NCBI GenBank assembly: GCA_023417635.1
Contig: JAEZFF010000123.1
Coordinates: forward strand, 1 to 55,333
Source of the DNA: Bacillota bacterium
GTDB taxonomy: Bacteria > Bacillota > Clostridia > Oscillospirales > Acutalibacteraceae
Direction: 5' to 3'
DNA length: 55,333 bases
Shown: piece after piece, positions 16,071-23,722 of the stretch
Position numbering within the stretch: the first letter of the stretch is position 1
Layout: the number at the start of each line of letters is the position of its first letter
Program-made: the position numbers and the translations under genes
The notes under the pieces: model-generated
What the model was told of the DNA's origin: nothing
Databases searched by the model: none
What the model saw: only the letters and a program-made list of their open reading frames with translations

Positions 16071-17147
16071 ATGTTTGAAAACCTGAAAATTTTTGAAAAG
16101 CGGTATGAGGAACTTGGCCGCAAACTCTGCGAGCCTGCCGTTGCCGCCGACCCGGCGCAGTTCGGCAAGCTGATGAAAGAATATAAAAGCGTTGAGCCGA
16201 TTGCCGCAGCCTACCGGAAATACCAGAAAACATTCGACGACGAACAGGATGCCCTTTCCGCCCTGGAGGATGCTTCTTCTGACCGGGAACTGCATGAACT
16301 GGCAGAAGAGGAACTGAACACCGCCCGCACCCAGCGCGAGGAACTTGCCGGCGAACTGAAAATTCTGCTTCTTCCCAAAGACCCAAACGACGACCGAAAC
16401 GTAATTGTTGAAATCCGCGGCGGCGCGGGCGGCGAAGAAGCGGCGCTTTTTTCGGCGGTGCTGTACCGTATGTACAGTATGTATGCCCAGCGGAAAGGCT
16501 GGCAGACTGAAATTCTGAATACAAACGAAACCGAACTTGGCGGCTTCAAAGAAATCAGCTTTATGATAACCGGCGAGCGTGCCTACTCCCGCCTGAAATA
16601 CGAAAGCGGCGTTCACCGCGTTCAGCGCGTACCGGAAACAGAGCAGCAGGGCCGCATCCACACTTCTACGGCGACGGTTGCCGTTTTGCCGGAAGTGGAT
16701 GATGTAGAAGTCGAACTGAACCCAAAGGATCTGAAAATTGACACCTACCGTTCCAGCGGCGCAGGCGGCCAGCATATTAACAAGACTTCTTCTGCCATCC
16801 GCGTCACGCATCTGCCCACAGGGCTTGTTGTTGAGTGCCAGGATGAGCGCAGCCAGTATAAAAACAAAGACCGCGCCTTAAAGATTCTGCGCTCCCGCCT
16901 TTTTCAGATGAAGCAGAAAGAACAGGATGACAAAGTGGCGGCAGAGCGCCGGTCACAGGTTGGCACCGGCGACCGTTCCGAACGGATACGAACCTACAAT
17001 TACCCACAGGGGCGTGTGACCGACCACCGCATCGGGCTTACACTTTACCGGCTGGATGATGTGCTGAACGGTGACCTTGACGAAATTCTGTCTGCGCTGG
17101 TTGCCGCTGACAGGGCGGAAAAGCTAAAAGAAGCCGAACAGATTTAG
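16071..17147 (+). CDS. prfA: Peptide chain release factor 1
   Basis: 358 residues, the standard length. RF1 reads UAA and UAG stop codons and hydrolyses peptidyl-tRNA on the ribosome. The catalytic GGQ motif is seen in GAGGQHINKTSSAIR (about residue 231). The stop-codon recognition tripeptide is PET (in RVPETEQQGR), the RF1-type PxT rather than the RF2-type SPF. Ribosome site AAAAGGAGA before the ATG at 16071. Followed after 80 bases by tsaC, a common Firmicutes neighbourhood; prmC, the methyltransferase that modifies the GGQ glutamine, is not in the gap. Confidence 0.97.
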   Translation: MFENLKIFEKRYEELGRKLCEPAVAADPAQFGKLMKEYKSVEPIAAAYRKYQKTFDDEQDALSALEDASSDRELHELAEEELNTARTQREELAGELKILLLPKDPNDDRNVIVEIRGGAGGEEAALFSAVLYRMYSMYAQRKGWQTEILNTNETELGGFKEISFMITGERAYSRLKYESGVHRVQRVPETEQQGRIHTSTATVAVLPEVDDVEVELNPKDLKIDTYRSSGAGGQHINKTSSAIRVTHLPTGLVVECQDERSQYKNKDRALKILRSRLFQMKQKEQDDKVAAERRSQVGTGDRSERIRTYNYPQGRVTDHRIGLTLYRLDDVLNGDLDEILSALVAADRAEKLKEAEQI

Positions 17148-17227
17148 CCGACGCCCAGTTTTATATAGTTTTTGAAATTTTCAATGGTCTTCCACGGAAG
17201 ACCTGGTTAAGAAGGAGAAACTGCAGA

Positions 17228-18250
17228 ATGCAAACCTTACTGTTAAGCGCGGAAAAACCGGAAGACGTAGAAAAAGCCGCGCAGATTATACGGGCCGGCG
17301 GTCTGGTCGGGATGCCGACTGAAACCGTTTATGGCCTTGCTGCAAATGCTCTGGACGGGAAAGCCGTTTCAAAAATCTTTACAGCAAAGGGCCGTCCACA
17401 GGACAATCCGCTGATTGTCCACATTTCTGAATTTGACCAGATTGGCCGCCTGGTAAAAGCAGTGCCGGAGTCCGCAAAGAAGCTGGCCGACGCCTACTGG
17501 CCCGGACCGATGACCATGGTCCTCCCAAAATCCGACCTTATTCCTGACGAAGTCAGCACCGGCCTGCCTACCGTCGGAATCCGCTTCCCATCGCATCCGG
17601 CAGCACGGGCACTGATTTCTGCCGCAGGCGTACCGATTGCGGCGCCTTCCGCCAACATTTCCGGCCTGCCGAGTACAACGACGGCTGAACACGTCATGCG
17701 CGACATGAACGGCAAAATCGATGCCGTGCTGGACGGCGGTCCCTGCGGTGTGGGCGTGGAGTCCACCATTATTACACTGGCTTCTGACCCGCCGCGCCTG
17801 CTGCGTCCAGGCGGGATTACCCTGGAGCAGCTGCGTGCCGTCCTCGGCCGCGTTGACGTTGACAACGCCGTTATGAATCCCCTGCCAAAGGGCGCACGCC
17901 CTCTTTCGCCGGGCATGAAATACAAACATTATTCCCCAAAGGCAAACGTGATTATCCTCTCTGGCAATGAGCATGCCTACGCAGACTATGTGAATTCTCA
18001 CGCGGAACCGGGTGTGGCTGCACTGTGCTATAACGGCGAAGAAAAGCTGGTTCACGTTCCCGCTGTGTGCTACGGCGGCGAAACCGACTACAGCGCACAG
18101 GCACGCGACCTGTTTGAAGCGCTGCGCCATATGGATGACATTGGTGCTAAGACCGTTTACGCGCGCTGCCCTGACCCAAAAGGCGTTGGGCTTGCCGTTT
18201 ACAACCGTTTGATGCGCGCGGCTGGGTTTGAGGTAATTCACCTTGGATAA
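17228..18250 (+). CDS. tsaC: L-threonylcarbamoyladenylate synthase (Sua5/YwlC type)
   Basis: 340 residues: N-terminal YrdC/TsaC domain (about 10-200, with GMPTETVYGLAANA and KGRPQDNPLIVHI) plus the extra C-terminal Sua5 domain after a linker containing SPGMKYKHYSPKA. It makes threonylcarbamoyl-AMP from threonine, bicarbonate and ATP, the first step of the t6A37 tRNA modification. The two-domain architecture marks it as Sua5/YwlC rather than the short TsaC. ATG at 17228 follows AAGGAGAA. Its last codons contain the ribosome site and TTG start of coaE (8-base overlap). Confidence 0.95.
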   Translation: MQTLLLSAEKPEDVEKAAQIIRAGGLVGMPTETVYGLAANALDGKAVSKIFTAKGRPQDNPLIVHISEFDQIGRLVKAVPESAKKLADAYWPGPMTMVLPKSDLIPDEVSTGLPTVGIRFPSHPAARALISAAGVPIAAPSANISGLPSTTTAEHVMRDMNGKIDAVLDGGPCGVGVESTIITLASDPPRLLRPGGITLEQLRAVLGRVDVDNAVMNPLPKGARPLSPGMKYKHYSPKANVIILSGNEHAYADYVNSHAEPGVAALCYNGEEKLVHVPAVCYGGETDYSAQARDLFEALRHMDDIGAKTVYARCPDPKGVGLAVYNRLMRAAGFEVIHLG

Positions 18251-18857
18251 ACCAGTTATTGGACTGACTGGGCCAACCGGCGCCGGAAAATCCACTGTTG
18301 CCAAATCATTTCGAAAACAGGGATGCCAGGTTGTAGATGCTGACCGCACCGCCCGCACGATAGCGGACCGTCCGGAATGCTTCGCTCGGCTAAAGGAAGT
18401 TTTTGGCACAGACCTTGAACGGAATGACGGAACGCTCGACCGGCAGGCTTTAGCGGCCCGTGCGTTTGCTTCACCGGAAGAGACGGAAAAGCTGAATGCC
18501 ATTACGCACCCTGCAATTATAACCGAATGCAGGCGCCAGCTTACAGAAGCGAAGGCTTCGGACTGCACTGCCGTAATACTGGATGCACCGCTTCTGTTTG
18601 AAACCGGCGCTCAAAAGCTCTGTGATGCCACGGTTGCCGTCATCACACCGGATGTCTCGCGCCTTCACCGCATTATGGCGCGTGACGGTATTTCCGAAGC
18701 AGCCGCAAAAGAACGGATGTCCGCCCAGCACGGGATTGATTTTTACCGCAGCAAAGCCGATTATCTGTTCGACGGAAGCCTTGACTGGAGTATCTTCGAC
18801 AAAGAGGTGTGCGCGCTTCTCGAGCGCATTTTGAGGGACTTTCATGAAAAAGCATAA
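18243..18857 (+). CDS. coaE: Dephospho-CoA kinase
   Basis: 204 residues. P-loop GPTGAGKST (about 10-18), followed by VVDADRTAR and the lid region. It phosphorylates dephospho-CoA to CoA, the last step of CoA synthesis. The start is TTG at 18243, overlapping the tsaC stop by eight bases, with GAGGT eight bases upstream inside tsaC. No ATG lies near the P-loop, so the TTG start is well supported. The 3' end overlaps the start of the lytic transglycosylase gene by 14 bases, indicating tight translational coupling. Confidence 0.95.
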   Translation: MDKPVIGLTGPTGAGKSTVAKSFRKQGCQVVDADRTARTIADRPECFARLKEVFGTDLERNDGTLDRQALAARAFASPEETEKLNAITHPAIITECRRQLTEAKASDCTAVILDAPLLFETGAQKLCDATVAVITPDVSRLHRIMARDGISEAAAKERMSAQHGIDFYRSKADYLFDGSLDWSIFDKEVCALLERILRDFHEKA

Positions 18858-19491
18858 AAATATTTCAGCGGGAACCCCATTGCGGCGGCGTTCCCACGCA
18901 TCCCTGATGCTGAAAAAACATAAGAAGCTATTTCTTTCCCTGCTGATTCTCGCCATACTGTTAGCTGCAGCGTTTTTTCTGATTCGCTGGAGCCACAATC
19001 GCTTCCTGCAGCAGATGTACCCGCGCACCTATGCGGAAATTGTTGTGAAGGAATCAAAGGATTGCAGTCTTGACCAAAACTTTGTTTATGCGGTCATCCG
19101 CCAGGAAAGCAATTTTAATGCGGATGCAGAATCACGTGCAGGCGCCATCGGCCTTATGCAGCTTACCCCCGACACGTTTGACTGGCTGCAGTATACCGAA
19201 AAAACGAGCGAAAAAGAGCGGCTTTCCAAAAATGCACTGTACCAGCCGGAAATTAACATCCGGTACGGGTGCCGCTTTCTTTCCATTTTAATGAAAAAAT
19301 ACGGAAACCGCCGCACTGCCTTATGCGCCTATAACGCCGGGCAGGGCCGTGTCGATTCCTGGTTAAAAAATAAATCCGTTTCAAAAGACGGCAAAAATCT
19401 TGACAATATCCCTTTTCCGGAAACAAAGAACTACGCCAAGCGCGTAGAAGACAACTACCAGCAGTATAAGGAGCTTTACGCTTCCGATTAA
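18844..19491 (+). CDS. Membrane-anchored lytic transglycosylase (SLT domain)
   Basis: 215 residues. A basic N-terminus and one membrane helix (about 29-48) are followed by an SLT/lysozyme-like domain (about 60-205). The catalytic glutamate is Glu88 in IRQESNF; the family motifs GAIGLMQLTP and CAYNAGQGRV are intact. It cleaves the glycan strands of peptidoglycan outside the membrane. It overlaps coaE by 14 bases. The start at 18844 (ATG inside the coaE end) is probable; an internal Met at residue 22, just before the helix, is an alternative. Confidence 0.92.
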   Translation: MKKHKNISAGTPLRRRSHASLMLKKHKKLFLSLLILAILLAAAFFLIRWSHNRFLQQMYPRTYAEIVVKESKDCSLDQNFVYAVIRQESNFNADAESRAGAIGLMQLTPDTFDWLQYTEKTSEKERLSKNALYQPEINIRYGCRFLSILMKKYGNRRTALCAYNAGQGRVDSWLKNKSVSKDGKNLDNIPFPETKNYAKRVEDNYQQYKELYASD

Positions 19492-19571
19492 ATTGCAGAT
19501 GAGGCCCCTGCGGCTTTATCATATCGGGCCATAACTGCCCGGGGAAAAATAACAAAAGGAGTGTCTGCTGC

Positions 19572-20984
19572 ATGGCGAATGAAAAAACAGAAAACACAGA
19601 AGTAAAAAAGCTGACGGAAAAGCTTTTGGTTAACCGTAAAAACGGCTGCCAACAGATTTCCGAAGAAGAAACAAAAGTAGCCGACAAATACTGTGAAGGC
19701 TACAAGGATTTTATGAATACGGCAAAAACCGAGCGTGAAACCGTAACCTTTGCCGAAGCCGAAGCAAAAGAAGCGGGATTCGTTCCATTTGACGCTGCAA
19801 AAAAGTATCAGGCCGGTGACAAGGTCTATCTGAACAACCGCGGAAAATCCATGATTCTTGCTGTTATTGGCAAAAAGGGATGCAAAGACGGCGTTCGCAT
19901 TGCCGCTTCCCACATTGATTCCCCCCGCCTCGACCTCAAGCCGCATCCGCTGTACGAGCAGAATGACCTTTCCCTTTTTAAAACGCACTATTACGGCGGA
20001 ATCAAGAAATACCAGTGGACAACCGTCCCGCTCTCCATGCACGGCCGCATTGTTTTGAAAAATGGCAAATGCGTTGACGTGAACATCGGCGAAAAAGAGG
20101 GCGACCCACAGTTCTGCGTGACCGACCTTCTGGTGCACCTGGCAGACGACCAAATGAAAAAGACCCTGGCAGCCGGTGTTTCAGGCGAAAATCTGAATAT
20201 TCTCATCGGCAGCCGCCCAATTCGCGCTGAGGAAGGCGAAAATCTTGTAAAGCTCAACGTCATGAGGATTCTGAACGAAAAGTTCGGTATGACGGAAGAA
20301 GATTTCCTTTCCGCTGACATTGAGTTCGTTCCGGCGGCCAAGGCAGTCGATATTGGCTTTGACCGCAGCATGATTGGTGCTTACGGCAACGATGACCGCG
20401 TATGTGCTTATCCTGCTCTTACGGCAATTCTGGCTGCAAAAGACCCGCAGAACACCATTGTTACCGTTCTGGCGGACCGCGAAGAAATCGGAAGCTACGG
20501 CAACACAGGTCTCAACTCTGAATTCCTGCGCTACTTTATTGCTGACCTTGCACAGGCGGAAGGCCTTGAGACGCGCCACGTTCTCAGCAAATCAAAGTGC
20601 CTTTCCGCTGATGTGACGGCTGCTTTTGACCCGACCTATGCAGATGCTTACGAGCAAAACAATGCCAACTACCTCAACTGCGGCGTTGGCGTTGCAAAAT
20701 ACACCGGCGCCCGCGGCAAGAGCGGCACCAGTGAAGCAGCAGCCGAATTTGTCGCTGAAATCCGCAGCCTGTTCGACAAGAACAAGGTTCTGTGGCAGAT
20801 TGGCGAGATGGGCAAAGTAGACCTTGGCGGCGGCGGAACCGTTGCCCTCTATATTGCCAGCCTGAATGTGGATGTCATCGACATCGGCGTTCCGGTGCTT
20901 TCCATGCACTCCCCGTTTGAAGTTGTTTCCAAGCTTGACATTTACATGACTTACAAGGGAATTTCCTGCTTCTTCAAAGCATAA
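19572..20984 (+). CDS. M18 family aminopeptidase
   Basis: 470 residues, typical of bacterial M18 (aspartyl aminopeptidase-like) zinc enzymes. Metal-site segments seen: SHIDSPRLDLKP, ADREEIGSYGN, and a late SMHSPFE. It removes N-terminal residues, classically acidic ones, from peptides in the cytoplasm and forms a large multimer. The ribosome site AAAAGGAGTG lies before the ATG at 19572. An 80-base gap follows the lytic transglycosylase gene, and it ends at the terminator at 21001-21045. Substrate preference is not readable from the sequence. Confidence 0.93.
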   Translation: MANEKTENTEVKKLTEKLLVNRKNGCQQISEEETKVADKYCEGYKDFMNTAKTERETVTFAEAEAKEAGFVPFDAAKKYQAGDKVYLNNRGKSMILAVIGKKGCKDGVRIAASHIDSPRLDLKPHPLYEQNDLSLFKTHYYGGIKKYQWTTVPLSMHGRIVLKNGKCVDVNIGEKEGDPQFCVTDLLVHLADDQMKKTLAAGVSGENLNILIGSRPIRAEEGENLVKLNVMRILNEKFGMTEEDFLSADIEFVPAAKAVDIGFDRSMIGAYGNDDRVCAYPALTAILAAKDPQNTIVTVLADREEIGSYGNTGLNSEFLRYFIADLAQAEGLETRHVLSKSKCLSADVTAAFDPTYADAYEQNNANYLNCGVGVAKYTGARGKSGTSEAAAEFVAEIRSLFDKNKVLWQIGEMGKVDLGGGGTVALYIASLNVDVIDIGVPVLSMHSPFEVVSKLDIYMTYKGISCFFKA

Positions 20985-21000
20985 CAGCGTTTTCTCAAAA

Positions 21001-21045
21001 AGCGGAGACGGAATCTAAAAAAGACTCCGCCTCCGCTTTCTTTTT
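21001..21045 (+). terminator. Intrinsic terminator after the aminopeptidase gene
   Basis: Arms AGCGGAG (21001-21007) and CTCCGCT (21031-21037), continued by CGGA/TCCG across one mismatch, followed by a T-rich run (21037-21045). Confidence 0.8.
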
Positions 21046-21076
21046 ACCGTTTTCCTTTATCTCTGCAAAACAGGCT

Positions 21077-21111
21077 AAAAATGCCCTCCGGAAATTCCGG
21101 AGGGCATTTTT
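21077..21111. terminator. Bidirectional terminator between aminopeptidase and thrS
   Basis: Perfect 15-base arms AAAAATGCCCTCCGG (21077-21091) and its complement (21097-21111), five-base loop, T-runs on both strands. It serves mainly thrS on the minus strand. Confidence 0.88.
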
Positions 21112-21123
21112 GTTCAGCTGAAC

Positions 21124-23037
21124 TTACTGGTCGTTTGACTTTGCCTTGACTTCATCCATCGCTTTTGTGAGGAAAGCATCCGGAGCCATTGTGCCAAGGT
21201 CGCCCGCTTTACGGCCGCGTACGGAAACCGTGCCATTCTGCATTTCCTTTTCGCCGACAATCAGCATATAAGGAATCTTCTGCAGCTGTGCTTCACGGAT
21301 CTTGTAGCCAATCTTCTCATTGCGTGTGTCAATCTCAACACGGAGGCCGCCTTCCAACAACTTTGCCTGAACCTTCTTGGCATACTCAAGCATCGCGTCG
21401 GAAATCGGAAGGATTTTCGCCTGAACCGGAGCAAGCCAGATTGGGAATGCACCCGCATAATGCTCGGTCAGAATTGCGATAAAGCGCTCGATGCTGCCGA
21501 AAATAACACGGTGCAGCATCACCGGGCGGTGCTTTTCACCGTCTTCGCCGGTGTAGGTCAGTTCAAAGCGCTCCGGCATCTGGAAATCAAGCTGAATCGT
21601 GCCGCACTGCCAGGTCCTGCCCAGGGAGTCACGCAGGTGGAAGTCGATCTTCGGGCCGTAAAACGCACCGTCGCCTTCATTGATTTCATACGGCTTGCCG
21701 TTCGTTTTCAAGGCATGAATCAAAGCGTCGGTTGCCATTTTCCACTGCTCGTCTGTTCCCATAGAGTTTTTCGGGCGGGTGGAAAGCTCAAGGCTGTATT
21801 CAAAGCCGAACACCTTATAAAAACTGTCAATTAAATTCATAACCCCAAGGATTTCGCTTTCAACCTGCTCCGGAGTCATGAAAATATGGGCATCGTCCTG
21901 CGTAAAGCAGCGAACACGCATCAGGCCGTGCAAAGTGCCGGAAAGTTCGTGACGGTGAACTAGGCCAAGCTCTGCCAGACGCTCCGGCAGGTCGCGGTAC
22001 GAATGCGGCTTACGCTTATAGACGAGCATTCCGCCCGGGCAGTTCATCGGCTTAATGGCGTAATCCTGGCCATCAATCTTGGTCGTGTACATGTTATCTT
22101 TGTAGTGGTCCCAGTGGCCGGAACGATGCCAAAGTTCCTCGCTCAGGATCATCGGGGTGCGGATTTCTTCATAGCCGTGCTTTGTATGCTCTTCACGCCA
22201 GAACTGTTCCAGCTGATTGCGGAGAATCATGCCGTGCGGCAGAAAGAACGGGAACCCCGGGCCTTCTTCGTAAATATCGAACAGGTCAAGATCACGGCCA
22301 ATTTTGCGGTGGTCGCGCTTTTTGGCTTCTTCAATCATATGCAGGTATTCTTCAAGCTGAGAGGCCTTCGGGAACGAAATGCCATAAACGCGCTGCAGCA
22401 TTTTGTTCTTCGCGTCTGCGCGCCAGTAGGCACCGGTGCAGTTCGTCAGTTTAACGGCTTTCACATGGCCGGTGCTCATCAGGTGCGGGCCAGCGCAAAG
22501 GTCAATATAGTCATCCTGTTTGTAAAAGCTGATTTTTTCACCTTTGCCTGCGTGTTCCTGAATCAATTCCACCTTATACTTCTGATGTTCTTTTTCCATC
22601 AGGTCAATAGCGTCCTTCGGGTCAAGCTCAAAGCGCTCCAGCGGAATATCTTTTTTGATGATTTCCTTCATCTCGGCTTCAATCTTGGTCATATCGTCCG
22701 GTGTAAGAGTGCGCGGAAGATCGAAGTCGTAATAGAATCCGTTTTCAATAGCCGGGCCAATCGCGAAGCCAGCGGTTGGGAAAAGCTTTTTCACGGCCTG
22801 CGCCATAATGTGAGATGTTGTGTGCCAGTAGGCTTTCTTGCCCTCGGCATCATCGAATGTCAAGATCTGCAGCTCACAGTCTTTTGTAACCGGGGTACGA
22901 AGATCCACCACTTTGCCATCCAGCTTACCCGCGCAGGCAGCTTTATAAAGCCCCGCGCCGATGGATTTCGCAATTTCAGCGACTGTTATGCCGCTTTCAA
23001 ACTCTTTTACATCGCCTTTCAGGCTGACTTTAATCAT
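21124..23037 (-). CDS. thrS: Threonyl-tRNA synthetase
   Basis: 637 residues from ATG at 23037, where AAGGAG lies nine bases upstream; the frame extends six codons further but without a better site. Order: TGS domain (1-60), editing domain with HTTSHIMAQAVK (HxxxH) and a late TNCTGAYWRADAK, class II catalytic core (motif 2 HRHELSGTLHGLMRVR, motif 3 ending in HRVIFGSIERFI), C-terminal anticodon-binding domain. It charges tRNA-Thr and edits Ser-tRNA-Thr. It is controlled by the T-box leader at 23075-23341, so transcription should rise when tRNA-Thr is uncharged. Confidence 0.98.
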   Translation of the reverse strand: MIKVSLKGDVKEFESGITVAEIAKSIGAGLYKAACAGKLDGKVVDLRTPVTKDCELQILTFDDAEGKKAYWHTTSHIMAQAVKKLFPTAGFAIGPAIENGFYYDFDLPRTLTPDDMTKIEAEMKEIIKKDIPLERFELDPKDAIDLMEKEHQKYKVELIQEHAGKGEKISFYKQDDYIDLCAGPHLMSTGHVKAVKLTNCTGAYWRADAKNKMLQRVYGISFPKASQLEEYLHMIEEAKKRDHRKIGRDLDLFDIYEEGPGFPFFLPHGMILRNQLEQFWREEHTKHGYEEIRTPMILSEELWHRSGHWDHYKDNMYTTKIDGQDYAIKPMNCPGGMLVYKRKPHSYRDLPERLAELGLVHRHELSGTLHGLMRVRCFTQDDAHIFMTPEQVESEILGVMNLIDSFYKVFGFEYSLELSTRPKNSMGTDEQWKMATDALIHALKTNGKPYEINEGDGAFYGPKIDFHLRDSLGRTWQCGTIQLDFQMPERFELTYTGEDGEKHRPVMLHRVIFGSIERFIAILTEHYAGAFPIWLAPVQAKILPISDAMLEYAKKVQAKLLEGGLRVEIDTRNEKIGYKIREAQLQKIPYMLIVGEKEMQNGTVSVRGRKAGDLGTMAPDAFLTKAMDEVKAKSNDQ

Positions 23038-23074
23038 TTGGTTCCACTCCTTCATAAATTTGAACAGTTAAAAT

Positions 23075-23341
23075 AAAAAAAGCCCTGCCCCTGTATGGGG
23101 TAAGACTTTTACTTACGGTTCCACCCAATTCAGCGGATTGCAAAGAACCCGCCCTCATTGATACGGCTGTAACGGTGCCGACCGGTACGCCTTTTGCCCT
23201 GAGGCCTCAGTGTACAACTCGGAGGCGGTAGTCTGTCTTTTCTTCCGCCGCGAACGTTTTCAGCTTGCAGCGTTCGCTCTCTGGTGCGGCGTCCAAGGGA
23301 CTTCCTCGTCAATGTTTTCCAAAATATTCTGTTTTGCTTGT
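23075..23341 (-). ncRNA. T-box leader (tRNA-Thr-sensing riboswitch) of thrS
   Basis: On the minus strand the conserved T-box GGGTGGAACCG (23126-23116), preceded by AATT, lies just upstream of a terminator. The terminator is formed by AAGTCTTACCCC (23108-23097) and GGGGCAGGGCTT (23091-23080), followed by a T-run. Upstream, a GCGAACG/CGTTCGC stem within an AGAGAGCGA segment fits stem I. A candidate threonine specifier ACC lies at 23229-23227. Uncharged tRNA-Thr should stabilise the antiterminator. The specifier assignment needs folding. Confidence 0.9.
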
Positions 23342-23347
23342 GGCCTT

Positions 23348-23376
23348 ATCATAGCACCCGGCAAAGTCCTTGTCAA
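23348..23376 (-). promoter_or_regulatory. Sigma-A-type promoter of thrS
   Basis: TTGACA (23376-23371), 17-base spacer, TATGAT (23353-23348) on the minus strand; start of transcription near 23341, exactly where the T-box leader begins. Confidence 0.85.
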
Positions 23377-23533
23377 GGTTTGTACAAAGGCTTTTTTCAA
23401 AGACCGGAGGGCACAGTCGGCAGTGAATTTTCCCCTTACTGCGCAGAATTGAAATTTTGTCAAAGGCTGTAATAATAATTTATTATTTGTCTGACTGTAA
23501 AAAATTATATATTTATTTTGTATAATTTTTTCC

Positions 23534-23561
23534 TTGATTGTAAAGTCAATTATGGTATTAT
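23534..23561 (+). promoter_or_regulatory. Probable promoter of cstA
   Basis: TTGATT (23534-23539), 16-base spacer, TATTAT (23556-23561), in AT-rich DNA. The leader to the cstA start is about 155 bases and contains the attenuator-like element. Confidence 0.55.
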
Positions 23562-23640
23562 TATTAATAGTAAGTTCATATAATGTTCATATATGAATCC
23601 GGTTCAAAACGAATTAAAAACAGAAAAGAGGAGATTGCCT

Positions 23641-23667
23641 TTGCTTGGAAGAAAAAAGAGCAATTGA
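23641..23667 (+). CDS. Putative 8-residue leader peptide before cstA
   Basis: TTG at 23641 opens an eight-codon frame (MLGRKKSN) ending at TGA 23665-23667. It is preceded by AAAGAGGAG (23625-23633) at an ideal seven-base spacing. The coding part runs through the 5' arm of the terminator-like hairpin (23654-23685), and the stop codon falls just at its loop. It may be a true attenuation peptide or chance. No homologue is known to me. Confidence 0.35.
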   Translation: MLGRKKSN

Positions 23668-23686
23668 AATTTTTATTGCTCTTTTC
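23654..23686 (+). terminator. Terminator-like hairpin (attenuator) in the cstA leader
   Basis: Perfect 11-base arms AAAAGAGCAAT (23654-23664) and ATTGCTCTTTT (23675-23685), ten-base loop, ending in four T. It lies between the probable promoter and cstA, so it must be conditional or leaky if that promoter is used. Confidence 0.6.
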
Positions 23687-23722
23687 GGGGATTCTGTTTA
23701 ATGAAGCAAGGAGGATGAAACA

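Noticed and set aside
17186..17203. Palindrome GGTCTTCC-AC-GGAAGACC between prfA and tsaC as a terminator
   Set aside because: No T-run follows and the genes look co-transcribed. It may be a processing or stability hairpin, but there is no support for more.
22003..23076. Plus-strand open frame (357 codons) opposite thrS
   Set aside because: Shadow of the threonyl-tRNA synthetase; no ribosome site and no homology pattern.
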